Origin: Peribacillus frigoritolerans
GTDB taxonomy: Bacteria > Bacillota > Bacilli > Bacillales > DSM-1321
Length of the DNA stretch: 64,000 nt
NCBI RefSeq assembly: GCF_040250305.1
Contig: NZ_CP158190.1
Coordinates: 2,326,001-2,390,000 of the forward strand
Direction of reading: 5' to 3'
Shown piece after piece: positions 54,388 through 62,830 of this stretch; the first letter of the stretch is position 1; each line of letters opens with the position of its first letter. Position numbers and translations under genes: made by a program. The notes below the pieces were generated by a model, which saw nothing but the letters and a program-made list of their open reading frames with translations, did no database searches and was not told the origin of the DNA.

Positions 54388-55508
54388 TCATTGAATTGAA
54401 AGAAGCGGAACTTGCTCCCATTAAACGGTCCCACACTTATGCGATCGTAGCGATTACAAAGCATGGTGTCGAGCTGGCACGAAAATTACATACTGTTTTT
54501 TCGAATTCCGATCTTTATTACATGAGCAAGTTTGAAAAAGGGGACGAAGAGCATAAACAGATCCAGCTTTTTTCGGGCAGTGTCCGTATGCTATTGCCAG
54601 CTTTATTCAAGGAATATAAGGGAATCATATTAATTATTTCACTCGGGGCAGTCGTGAGGATGATTGCACCAATTTTGAAGGATAAGAAAACGGATCCAGG
54701 TGTCGTTGTCATTGATGACAAAGGAGAAAATGTTATCAGTGTACTTTCAGGGCATCTGGGAGGGGCAAATGAACTGACTAAGGAAGTTGCTGCAGCCCTT
54801 GATGCAAGAGCTATAATCACCACGGCTTCGGATGTACAAAAAACGATTCCTGTCGACTTATTCGGCCAGCGCTTCGGCTGGATTTGGGATTCCGCAGAAA
54901 AATTGACTCCAGTAAGTGCGTCCGTTGTAAATGAAGAGCATGTTGCCGTTGTACAAGAATCAGGTGAACGGAACTGGTGGTCTTATGATACGGCATTACC
55001 TGAACGAATTATCATATACCCATCCATTGAAGAAGCGCTTCAAGCAAAGCCGCAAGCAGCTCTGGTCGTGACTCACCGCATGCTTAAGCAGTCGGAAAAG
55101 AGAATCCTGGAAAATGGAATCGTATATCGTCCAAAGGTCATTGCTCTTGGTATCGGGTGCAATAGGGGAACGGCGGCTGCTGAAATTGAGCAGGTGATTG
55201 CAGAAACACTAGCCGATTTATCATTTTCATTAAAAAGCGTTAAGGCGATCTGTACAATTTCCTTAAAGAAAGACGAACTTGGCTTGATTGAAGTAGTTGA
55301 AAAATATGGCTGGGAATTCGTGTATTATGAACCGGAAGAGCTTAATCAAGCCAAAATCGAAGCGCCTTCGGATACAGTATTTAAATACACGGGTGCATAT
55401 GGTGTGAGTGAACCGGCTGTGAGGATTTATACTAAAGCCGAACAATTGGAGCTGGTTAAGAAAAAATCGGGGAACGTAACCATATCAGTTGGGATCATTC
55501 CTTTTTAA
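54384..55508 (+). CDS. cbiG: CbiG, cobalt-precorrin-5A hydrolase
   Basis: 374 residues in three parts: an N-terminal domain (about 5-110), the central VVIDDKGENVISVLSGHLGGA motif region, and a C-terminal domain with IALGIGCNRGTAA. It opens the delta-lactone and releases acetaldehyde. The final Phe codon and stop are followed by the AAGGAGGGAG site of cbiA. Confidence 0.93.
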   Translation: MIIELKEAELAPIKRSHTYAIVAITKHGVELARKLHTVFSNSDLYYMSKFEKGDEEHKQIQLFSGSVRMLLPALFKEYKGIILIISLGAVVRMIAPILKDKKTDPGVVVIDDKGENVISVLSGHLGGANELTKEVAAALDARAIITTASDVQKTIPVDLFGQRFGWIWDSAEKLTPVSASVVNEEHVAVVQESGERNWWSYDTALPERIIIYPSIEEALQAKPQAALVVTHRMLKQSEKRILENGIVYRPKVIALGIGCNRGTAAAEIEQVIAETLADLSFSLKSVKAICTISLKKDELGLIEVVEKYGWEFVYYEPEELNQAKIEAPSDTVFKYTGAYGVSEPAVRIYTKAEQLELVKKKSGNVTISVGIIPF

Positions 55509-55524
55509 GGAGGGAGAAACAAAT

Positions 55525-56916
55525 ATGAATGATAGAAGATTGGTAATTGCAGGTACCGGAAGCGGTGTCGGTAAAACGACATTGACCATCGGAATCATGG
55601 CAGCCCTCCAGAAGAAAGGCTATACCGTTCAAGGGTTCAAATGTGGTCCTGACTATATTGATCCTACTTATCATACTGCAGTTACAGGACGGGTTTCACG
55701 CAATCTTGACAGTTGGATGTTTGAACATGACACTGTTCGAGAAATTCTTAACAAAGCAGGTGCCGGAGCTGATATATCGATCATCGAAGGAGTCATGGGC
55801 TTCTTCGATGGCAAAAGCCCTTTATCCAATACAGGTTCGACGGCTGAAATCAGCATCATTACGCAAAGTCCTGTCCTGTTGGTAGTCAACTGTGCCAGCA
55901 TGGCCCGGAGTGCAGCAGCCATTGTAAAAGGGTTTCAGGACTTTTCGATTGGCCCGAACATCATTGGGGTCATTGCCAATCAAGTGGGAAGTGCAGGTCA
56001 TTACAAAATTGTCAAATCAGCCATTGAGCAAGAATGCAATGTACCGGTGCTCGGTTATATGAAGCGGGAAATGGATATTGATATTCCAAGCCGTCATTTA
56101 GGTTTAATTCCTGCTATTGAACGCGGTGAACTTAACCCTTTTTTCGACAAGCTTGCACAATTGGTCATGGAAACGATCGATATCGATCAGTTGTACCGTT
56201 TGTCCAAGACAAGCTCCGTTACCAGCGGAAACTCAAATATTTTTCAACCCAAAAATGAAAAGGACGTGTGCATTGCCGTCGCAAAAGATGCAGCCTTCAA
56301 TTTTTATTATCAGGAAAACCTTGAGCTGCTTGAAGCATTTGGGGCGAACATCAAATATTTTTCTCCTTTAAAAGGGGAAGAAGTTCCATTGGATGCCGAT
56401 GGTTTATACCTTGGTGGCGGTTTTCCTGAGGAATTTGCAGCTGAACTTTCCGGTAACATGGGTGCCATAAAATCCATCAGAAGCTCCATTGAAAAGGGGA
56501 TGCCGACTCTAGCGGAATGTGGCGGTTTCATGTTTTTGAGCAAATCGATTGAAACAACTTCCGGAGAAACGCATCAAATGGCAGGAATGATACCGGGCAG
56601 GATTAAAATGCAGAAAAAGCTTGCAGCACTTGGGTATCGTGAAATTAAAGGAACTCCAGGCAATTTTTTAATCAATGATATGGAGCAGGCAAAAGGTCAT
56701 GAATTCCACTACTCGACATTTGAAGCGGATGATGATCTTACACATGCTTATGAAGCCAAAGGCAGATTCGGTTCGAAACAAGAGGGGTGTGTATTGGGCA
56801 ATCTTGTTGCAGGTTATACTCACTTTCATTTTGCTTCAAATCCAACACTAGCAAAGAACTGGATCAATGCTTGCTTAAAACAAAAAAACAGATCTGCCCA
56901 TGAAACTATCAACTAG
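55525..56916 (+). CDS. cbiA: CbiA, cobyrinate a,c-diamide synthase
   Basis: 463 residues from ATG 55525, with AAGGAGG just upstream; the open frame from 55489 overlaps cbiG and lacks a site. An N-terminal dethiobiotin-synthetase-like ATPase (GTGSGVGKTTLTIG) is followed by a class I glutamine amidotransferase domain with the nucleophile Cys in LAECGGFMFL and a C-terminal HFHFAS. It amidates the a and c side chains. Confidence 0.95.
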   Translation: MNDRRLVIAGTGSGVGKTTLTIGIMAALQKKGYTVQGFKCGPDYIDPTYHTAVTGRVSRNLDSWMFEHDTVREILNKAGAGADISIIEGVMGFFDGKSPLSNTGSTAEISIITQSPVLLVVNCASMARSAAAIVKGFQDFSIGPNIIGVIANQVGSAGHYKIVKSAIEQECNVPVLGYMKREMDIDIPSRHLGLIPAIERGELNPFFDKLAQLVMETIDIDQLYRLSKTSSVTSGNSNIFQPKNEKDVCIAVAKDAAFNFYYQENLELLEAFGANIKYFSPLKGEEVPLDADGLYLGGGFPEEFAAELSGNMGAIKSIRSSIEKGMPTLAECGGFMFLSKSIETTSGETHQMAGMIPGRIKMQKKLAALGYREIKGTPGNFLINDMEQAKGHEFHYSTFEADDDLTHAYEAKGRFGSKQEGCVLGNLVAGYTHFHFASNPTLAKNWINACLKQKNRSAHETIN

Positions 56917-56955
56917 GAAAAAGGTATTTTTTGAAGCTTAAGAGGAGGCGCGAGC

Positions 56956-57765
56956 ATGAAACCGGGAAAAGTTCACCTGGTCGGTGCGGGTCCCGGAGAT
57001 CCGAAACTGATTACGGTATATGGACTGGAATGTATCCAAAAGGCGGATGTCATTGCATATGACAGGCTTGTCAATCCAGAACTATTAAACTATGCAAAAG
57101 AAGATGCAGAACTGGTGTATTGCGGGAAATCACCAGGGAAGCATCATCTCATTCAAAATGAAATACATGAACTTTTAGTGGAAAAAGCCTTACAGGGGAA
57201 AAACGTCACCCGTCTAAAGGGTGGAGATCCATTTGTCTTTGGGCGGGGCGGTGAGGAAGCGGAAATACTGGCTGCTAACGGGATTGAATATGATATCGTC
57301 CCAGGAATCACAGCGGGTATCGCAGCACCGGCTTATGCGGGCATCCCGGTAACCCACCGTGAACATGCCTCAAGTTATGCAATTGTGACAGGCCATGGCC
57401 GTGATTACAAGGGGCAGGATAACCTGAATTGGCAGGCATTGGCTCAAGGCATCGATACCATTGCCTTTTATATGGGAATAGGTAATATGCCGTTCATCTG
57501 TGAAAAATTGATGGAGCATGGCAGGGACGGTAAAACGCCAGTGGCCATCATTGAATGGGGTACGACAGATAAACAAAGGACGATTACCGGCACCTTAAGT
57601 TCGATTTCCTTGAAGGCTATAACAGAAGAAATTCAAAATCCGTCAATCTTTCTAGTTGGGGATGTCGTCCAATTAAGAGAAAAAATCCAATGGTTTGAAA
57701 GAGTGATTGAATCAGAGTCCATTAAGGAAGGGAATGAGTTGGAATGTCCATCATTCAAGAATTGA
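56956..57765 (+). CDS. cobA: Uroporphyrinogen-III C2,C7-methyltransferase (SUMT, CysG-A type)
   Basis: 269 residues. VGAGPGDPKLITVYG, DRLVNPELL, RLKGGDPFVFGRGGEEAEIL and GIPVTHREHAS are SUMT motifs. It makes precorrin-2, the entry compound of the pathway. AGAGGAGGCG precedes the ATG. It lacks the precorrin-2 dehydrogenase/chelatase domain of full CysG, so that step must come from another gene (SirC/YlnF type) outside the window. Confidence 0.95.
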   Translation: MKPGKVHLVGAGPGDPKLITVYGLECIQKADVIAYDRLVNPELLNYAKEDAELVYCGKSPGKHHLIQNEIHELLVEKALQGKNVTRLKGGDPFVFGRGGEEAEILAANGIEYDIVPGITAGIAAPAYAGIPVTHREHASSYAIVTGHGRDYKGQDNLNWQALAQGIDTIAFYMGIGNMPFICEKLMEHGRDGKTPVAIIEWGTTDKQRTITGTLSSISLKAITEEIQNPSIFLVGDVVQLREKIQWFERVIESESIKEGNELECPSFKN

Positions 57766-58307
57766 AGGAGCGCCGGGCAATAAGGAATTACGAAGAAAAA
57801 GAAGTGGAAGACGAAAAAATCAGGCAGTTATTGGAAGCGGCTACCTATGCTCCTAATGACCGATTGCGTGAACCTTGGAGTTTTTATGTTATCAAGGGGG
57901 AAGCGAAGCACCGTTATGAGAGATTGGCAGAAAGGTATTTACATGAACGCTTTCCGACCAAACCAAAATTGATTGACAGTTCACTGGAAGTTGTAAAGAC
58001 GACACCGCTTATCATTGTCGTGACTTCTGACATTTTACCTGACGATCCAGATTCATCCGAAGACAATGTATTCGCTTCTTGTTGTGCCGTCCATTCGATG
58101 TGGCTAGCCGCAAAAGAACTTGGTCTTGGATTCGTTTGGCGCACTAGAGGAGTGGGTCTTGTCAGGGATGAACGCCTGCACGAATTTATCGGTTCACCGG
58201 AAAACAAAAAAGTGATCGGCACCATTTTTGTCGGATACCCTAAAGGCGATCAACCGGTTCCTGCTACTAAAAGGACTTCATACATAGAAAAAACAGTTTG
58301 GCTATGA
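57744..58307 (+). CDS. cbiY: CbiY, nitroreductase-family protein of the cob operon
   Basis: 187 residues with the FMN-binding ERRAIRNYEEKEV start and a family-typical ATYAPNDRLREPWSFYV region. It overlaps cobA by 22 bases. Its place between cobA and btuR is the same as cbiY of B. megaterium. Proposed roles include corrin reduction or flavin-related chemistry, but it is not BluB by motif and its reaction is not established. Confidence 0.8.
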   Translation: MSIIQELKERRAIRNYEEKEVEDEKIRQLLEAATYAPNDRLREPWSFYVIKGEAKHRYERLAERYLHERFPTKPKLIDSSLEVVKTTPLIIVVTSDILPDDPDSSEDNVFASCCAVHSMWLAAKELGLGFVWRTRGVGLVRDERLHEFIGSPENKKVIGTIFVGYPKGDQPVPATKRTSYIEKTVWL

Positions 58308-58321
58308 AGGTAGGTGAGTGA

Positions 58322-58858
58322 GTGGCACGCAGAGGATTAATGCTTATTTATACGGGAAACGGGAAGGGGAAGACGACTGCCTCATTAGGGGTGACTTTAA
58401 GGGCAATCGGCAGAGGAATGACTGTTAAATACCTTCAGTTCATTAAATCTCCAGAGCGTACTTATGGGGAAGCATTGGCTTTGAGAAAATTAGGAGTTGA
58501 AATGGAACAGTTAGGTATTGGTTTTACATGGACCAAAACACCAGAAGAACATCGTGATGCCTTATCGTTAGCTTGGGAAAAGGCGAAACGGGCCCTTGCT
58601 GATACGGATATTGATTTACTTGTTTTGGATGAGTTGAACAATGCGTTAGCGATCTCCAAATTCCCGATTGAAGATGTCTTGCCATTGGAGGAAGTCATCG
58701 ATGCCATTCGAAATCGTCCCGCTCATATGCATATAGTCATTACCGGCAGGGATGCCAGGCCGGAGCTTATGGAAATGGCGGATTTGGTTTCATCGATCGA
58801 CGCGACCAAGCATTATTATGACGAGGGTATCGGCGCTGTCAAAGGATTAGAGTTTTAG
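58322..58858 (+). CDS. btuR: Cob(I)yrinic acid a,c-diamide adenosyltransferase (BtuR/CobO)
   Basis: 178 residues from GTG 58322 with GTAGGTGAG upstream. P-loop LIYTGNGKGKTTASLG, VKYLQFIKSPERTYGEA, LLVLDELNNAL and VITGRDARPELMEMADLVS are CobO/BtuR motifs. It transfers the adenosyl group from ATP to cob(I)alamin precursors. Slightly shorter than enterobacterial BtuR, as usual in Bacillus. Confidence 0.95.
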   Translation: MARRGLMLIYTGNGKGKTTASLGVTLRAIGRGMTVKYLQFIKSPERTYGEALALRKLGVEMEQLGIGFTWTKTPEEHRDALSLAWEKAKRALADTDIDLLVLDELNNALAISKFPIEDVLPLEEVIDAIRNRPAHMHIVITGRDARPELMEMADLVSSIDATKHYYDEGIGAVKGLEF

Positions 58859-58870
58859 GGGGTGAACGTA

Positions 58871-60388
58871 ATGAAGGCACGATCCATCATGATACAAGGG
58901 ACGTCATCTGATGTTGGGAAAAGTTTGATTTGTACGGCATTTTGCCGGGTATTTTCCAATAAAGGATTACGTGTCGTCCCATTCAAATCACAAAACATGG
59001 CTTTGAATTCTTATGTAACCTTGGATGGCGGTGAAATCGGACGGGCACAGGGAGTACAGGCGGAAGCAGCACGGATCACGGCAACGACCGATATGAATCC
59101 GATATTACTGAAACCGAAACAGGATATGGTTTCGGAAGTCATCGTGCACGGAAAGCATTTCCTTGATATGAATGCAAAAAGCTATCGGTCCCAATTTGTC
59201 CAGGAAGCCATGCCCATCATCCGTAAATCGGTGGAAAAACTTCAAGATGAATATGACATCATTGTACTCGAAGGGGCAGGAAGTCCGGCTGAAATTAACC
59301 TTAAGGACCGGGATATAGCGAATATGCGAATGGCTAAACTCGCGGATGCAGCTGTCATTTTAGTGGCCGATATTGATCGTGGTGGAGTATTTGCGTCCAT
59401 TATCGGGACACTTGCCTTATTGGATCAAGATGAACGAGATAGTGTAAAGGGCATCATCATCAATAAATTTCGTGGCATGCGTGAATTATTGGACGATGGC
59501 ATTGAATGGTTGGAAAAGGAAACCGGGATTCCTGTTCTCGGGGTGCTGCCCTATCTAGAGGTGAATATTGAAGCGGAAGATTCACTTGCCCTCTCTTCCT
59601 TACGTTTTAAAAAACCTAAAAAGGCTGAGTTTCCGATCGATGTTGCCGTCTTGAGATTTCCGCGGATCTCCAATTTTACTGATGTGGATCCTTTTTTTGA
59701 TGAACCCGGAGTAGGTGTCCGCCTGGTAAGCAGTGTACATGAGTTAGGTAATCCCGATCTGCTAATTTTGCCGGGTACAAAAAACACGATGGAAGATTTA
59801 GAGTGGTTGAAACGTATGGGATTGGATCGGGCCATCAATGAACTGCGGAAACAAGGAACGATGATATTCGGCATATGCGGCGGTTTTCAAATGCTAGGGA
59901 CAAAACTTTTTGATCCCGACGCGGTCGAGGGTGACGGTGAGAACGCGGAAGGGCTTTCGCTTCTTCCGGTGGAAACCATTTTTCAAGCAGAAAAGAAAAC
60001 GGTACAAATGGAAGGTGTCCTTTCTTCCGGGATAATGGAAGGTCAAATGAATCTTAACGGTTTCGAAATACATTTAGGCAGAACGACATTGAAGTCACAA
60101 GTAAGGCCCTTTCTTTTATTGAAGGATGGAAGAGAGGATGGAGCCATTTCCAATGACAACAAGGTAATGGGAACATATCTTCATGGGATATTCCATAATC
60201 GCTTGTTCACTAGATTACTAGTTAACCAAATTCGACGGAACAAGGGGTTGGAAGAAGTGAAGGAAAACGTTCAAAGCGACTCGGAGCGCAGGGAGGAAGC
60301 TTACAATCTCTTGGCTTCCCATTTGGAAGAGAACATTGATATGGATACGATCTATCAATGGCTGCAGCTGGAAACTGCAGAAAGTTGA
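58871..60388 (+). CDS. cbiP: Cobyric acid synthase (CbiP/CobQ)
   Basis: 505 residues from ATG 58871, which is well spaced from AGGGGGTG; the GTG at 58862 is part of that site. GTSSDVGKSL P-loop region, KSQNMALNSYVT, EGAGSPAEINL and the glutaminase Cys in IFGICGGFQMLG. It amidates side chains b, d, e and g of adenosylcobyrinic acid a,c-diamide. Last gene of the operon; GGGTCAT/ATAGCCC-like pairing beyond the stop may be a weak terminator. Confidence 0.95.
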   Translation: MKARSIMIQGTSSDVGKSLICTAFCRVFSNKGLRVVPFKSQNMALNSYVTLDGGEIGRAQGVQAEAARITATTDMNPILLKPKQDMVSEVIVHGKHFLDMNAKSYRSQFVQEAMPIIRKSVEKLQDEYDIIVLEGAGSPAEINLKDRDIANMRMAKLADAAVILVADIDRGGVFASIIGTLALLDQDERDSVKGIIINKFRGMRELLDDGIEWLEKETGIPVLGVLPYLEVNIEAEDSLALSSLRFKKPKKAEFPIDVAVLRFPRISNFTDVDPFFDEPGVGVRLVSSVHELGNPDLLILPGTKNTMEDLEWLKRMGLDRAINELRKQGTMIFGICGGFQMLGTKLFDPDAVEGDGENAEGLSLLPVETIFQAEKKTVQMEGVLSSGIMEGQMNLNGFEIHLGRTTLKSQVRPFLLLKDGREDGAISNDNKVMGTYLHGIFHNRLFTRLLVNQIRRNKGLEEVKENVQSDSERREEAYNLLASHLEENIDMDTIYQWLQLETAES

Positions 60389-60555
60389 AAAGGGTCATTA
60401 GTTTAATGTTGATCATAGCCCTTTAACCTTTAAAAAAGATCAATTTAGAGCGATAATTCCTTTTATTTAGCCATTTTAAGTGACAGAGGCATACAAGATA
60501 TGTTATGTTGTCTACTCTACATACTTTATACAAAATAAAAGGATGAGGTGTTCAT

Positions 60556-60828
60556 ATGAATAAAACAGAATTAGTGAGCAGTGTTGCAGCACAAGCTGAA
60601 CTGACAAAAGACGACGCAAAAAAAGTAGTGGACGCATTGTTTGAAACAATCACTGCTACACTTGCTAAAGAAGAAAAAATCCAATTAGTTGGTTTTGGTA
60701 CATTTGAAGTGCGTGACCGCGCTGCCCGTACAGGAAGAAACCCGCAGACTGGCGAAGAAATACAAATTGCAGCTAGTAAAGTACCCGCTTTTAAAGCAGG
60801 TAAGGAATTAAAAGAAGCTGTAAAATAA
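60556..60828 (+). CDS. hup: HU-type nucleoid protein
   Basis: 90 residues, the standard HU length. [18 protein letters not shown] then [12 protein letters not shown]; the DNA-binding arm [20 protein letters not shown] is complete. It bends DNA without sequence specificity. AAGGATGAGGTG ribosome site; own terminator. Unrelated to the cob operon by function. Confidence 0.96.
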   Translation: MNKTELVSSVAAQAELTKDDAKKVVDALFETITATLAKEEKIQLVGFGTFEVRDRAARTGRNPQTGEEIQIAASKVPAFKAGKELKEAVK

Positions 60829-60840
60829 AAGCGTAACGAA

Positions 60841-60875
60841 AAAAACCTGGCGATGCGATATTCGCCAGGTTTTTT
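60841..60875 (+). terminator. Intrinsic terminator after hup
   Basis: AAAACCTGGCGA and TCGCCAGGTTTT pair around TGCGATAT, followed by T residues. Confidence 0.92.
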
Positions 60876-61131
60876 TGTATACTGTCTGATTTTAATTTGC
60901 GCTTGGAAGGCAGTGAATGACAGTCATTTTTATATATTCGATGCCATTTTCAAACGGAGGCGTATAGGGCGTTCTCATGACCAACAATGGAAGAAGCCCA
61001 CTCCATGAAGCGGTAATGGAATGTAACACAAATGAAAAAAAATTATAGTACTTATTTTTAAGGTTTATACTGTGACTATGTTAGGCTAAGTAATAACAAG
61101 TTTTAAAACCAAAATAAAAGAGGTGAAAGAT

Positions 61132-61299
61132 ATGCTGAAGAAAATAATGAAAAAAATCAAACAGCTTTCCCAAGGCAGCAGTGAGCGAAGACATGGTCAT
61201 TATCGCCGAGGCAGCAGCAGCAGCAGCCGAGGCTACAAAAGGTATCCCATGAGTGGAAGTGACCGCTACAAGAGAAAAGGGCGCGGCAGTAGCAGCTAA
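61132..61299 (+). CDS. Small basic Ser/Arg/Gly-rich protein, 55 residues
   Basis: ATG 61132 follows AAGAGGTGAAAG. The product starts MLKKIMKKIKQLSQGSSERR and continues with the Ser run YRRGSSSSSRGYKRYP, ending GRGSSS; about a third of the residues are Lys or Arg and a quarter are Ser. It resembles an unstructured nucleic-acid-binding or phospho-acceptor tail. The TAA overlaps the stop of the convergent kinase gene (61296-61299). A promoter may lie near 61040-61080. No family recognised. It could be a substrate or partner of that kinase (inference). Confidence 0.65.
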   Translation: MLKKIMKKIKQLSQGSSERRHGHYRRGSSSSSRGYKRYPMSGSDRYKRKGRGSSS

Positions 61300-62108
61300 T
61301 TCAATTTCTTTGACTTCAATGCAGCCTGCAGGTCCATTGAGATTTCTTTAATATCTGAATAAGGTTCTTGGATGCTTAATAACCTTTTCAGTAAATGCAC
61401 GGTTTCTTTTTCTAACGAAAGCTCTTCTGTCCAAGGAAGAGTCTTTTTACTTTTGGAGGCGTACGTCGTATAAAGTACATATAGAAGTATTTCCCCCAAG
61501 TCGTAAAAATCCTGCCTTTTCAGCTGCAAAATGGATTCTTTAGTAAAATTGGCCGAATTGATCATTTTAGACAAACCAAAGTCTATCAAAATGGGCTGAT
61601 TGTTCTTTAGTAAAATATTTGGTATACGTAAATCTTGATGGAAAATGTCATGGTCATGTAGATAAGATACTAAACCGACTAGCTTATCCAGAAAAAATAG
61701 AGACTCCTTCTCATTGAATGTTATATGATTCAAGAAAATATGGTCTTCCAAATTATCTCCTTCTATGAAATCCATCACAAAATAAACATTTCCCTCATGT
61801 GAAAATTTCTCGTGAAATTTGGGGATGTTTTTGTGGTTTAACATTCGTAATATGGAAATTTCATTTTCAAACTGCTTCAGCTCTTCTTTTCTGCGGCGTT
61901 TACTTTTCCGGAGCTGCTTGATCACTATATTTCCATTTATTTTCAAATCATTGCAAAGATAAATAATACCGTAGCTTCCTGTTCCGATTACAGCTTTCAC
62001 CTCGTAACGGTAATTCAAAACCACTCCTTTTTTTAAAGGTATATCCACAAAAAATTGGTAGAACTTTCTAAATGTACGCAAAATTGAAACTTTCCTCACC
62101 ACTTTCAT
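61296..62108 (-). CDS. Serine/threonine-protein-kinase-like protein
   Basis: 270 residues, soluble. Gly loop IGTGSYGIIYLC, the ATP-binding Lys in IVIKQLRKSKRR, catalytic-loop IFHQDLRIPNILL (HRD reads HQD, but the Asp and Asn are kept), and IDFGLSKM for the DFG Mg site. There is no transmembrane or PASTA part, unlike PrkC. ATG 62108 has no clear ribosome site; a TTG at 62081 after GGTGAGG is an alternative start. Small soluble kinases of this sort exist in Bacillus (YbdM, YabT type). It converges on a small basic protein gene, with the stop codons overlapping. Confidence 0.85.
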   Translation of the reverse strand: MKVVRKVSILRTFRKFYQFFVDIPLKKGVVLNYRYEVKAVIGTGSYGIIYLCNDLKINGNIVIKQLRKSKRRRKEELKQFENEISILRMLNHKNIPKFHEKFSHEGNVYFVMDFIEGDNLEDHIFLNHITFNEKESLFFLDKLVGLVSYLHDHDIFHQDLRIPNILLKNNQPILIDFGLSKMINSANFTKESILQLKRQDFYDLGEILLYVLYTTYASKSKKTLPWTEELSLEKETVHLLKRLLSIQEPYSDIKEISMDLQAALKSKKLN

Positions 62109-62260
62109 CTATTCAAGTCAAGACCAAAAAAGTCCATTATTAATTAAGCTGGAAATATGAATGAACATGGATAGTTTAACACTGATTTTTGATAATGCGG
62201 TAATGAAAGTCTTTTCTTCGGGGAGTTCTTTTGATAGTTCACAATTAAAAATAAATTTTT

Positions 62261-62289
62261 CATATAATTTCACATTATGAAATTATATG
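62261..62289. promoter_or_regulatory. Perfect inverted repeat upstream of the hpaC-hpaB-like operon
   Basis: CATATAATTTC and GAAATTATATG are perfect 11-base arms with the spacer ACATTAT. It lies about 25 bases upstream of a TATAAT box (62314-62319), near the -35 region of the promoter, and looks like a repressor or activator site. No regulator gene adjoins; it may lie beyond the window. Confidence 0.65.
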
Positions 62290-62313
62290 GGTTTTTAAAA
62301 ATATTAAGTTTAC

Positions 62314-62319
62314 TATAAT
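62314..62319 (+). promoter_or_regulatory. -10 box of the flavin-monooxygenase operon
   Basis: TATAAT, 32 bases before the flavin reductase ATG. A weak GTTTTT is at the -35 spacing, as at promoters that need an activator. Confidence 0.5.
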
Positions 62320-62351
62320 GAATTCATAATAAAAGAGTAGGAGGTGATAAG

Positions 62352-62819
62352 ATGGATGGGCGCGAGTTGAGAAATTGCTTTGGTAAATTCCCAACCGGAG
62401 TCACGATAGTGAGCTGGTTTGATGGGAAAGTTCAAAAGGGGATTACTGTGAATTCATTTACCTCGGTTTCCTTGGATCCCCCGCTTGCTTTAGTATCAAT
62501 TCATAAAGAAGCAAAAGCCTGCACGAGCATGAAAGACAAATCTTTTACCATTAATATCTTGTCGGATGAACAGGAATCCATAGCATGGCAATTTGCAGGC
62601 AGTAAACAGGATACGATTGAAATTGACTGGGATAACAAGGGGGTTTCGCCAAAAATAATTGGAAGTGTTGCCTGGATGGAATGCAAACCATGGAGAGAGT
62701 ATGATGCTGGTGATCATGTATTGTTCATCGGTGAGATCCAGGAGTTACAATTCGAAGATTTGGAAGCGCTTACTTTTTATCAAGGGAAAATGGGGTCTGC
62801 TAAACAACTTGTAAAATAA
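62352..62819 (+). CDS. NAD(P)H:flavin reductase, HpaC-like small component
   Basis: 155 residues of the flavin reductase-like (FMN-binding split barrel) family: [35 protein letters not shown] and the [20 protein letters not shown] segment. It reduces free flavin with NAD(P)H and hands it to a monooxygenase. The oxygenase gene starts 12 bases downstream, the classic two-component layout. TAGGAGGTG precedes the ATG. Confidence 0.92.
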   Translation: MDGRELRNCFGKFPTGVTIVSWFDGKVQKGITVNSFTSVSLDPPLALVSIHKEAKACTSMKDKSFTINILSDEQESIAWQFAGSKQDTIEIDWDNKGVSPKIIGSVAWMECKPWREYDAGDHVLFIGEIQELQFEDLEALTFYQGKMGSAKQLVK

Positions 62820-62830
62820 GGGGGATTCTT

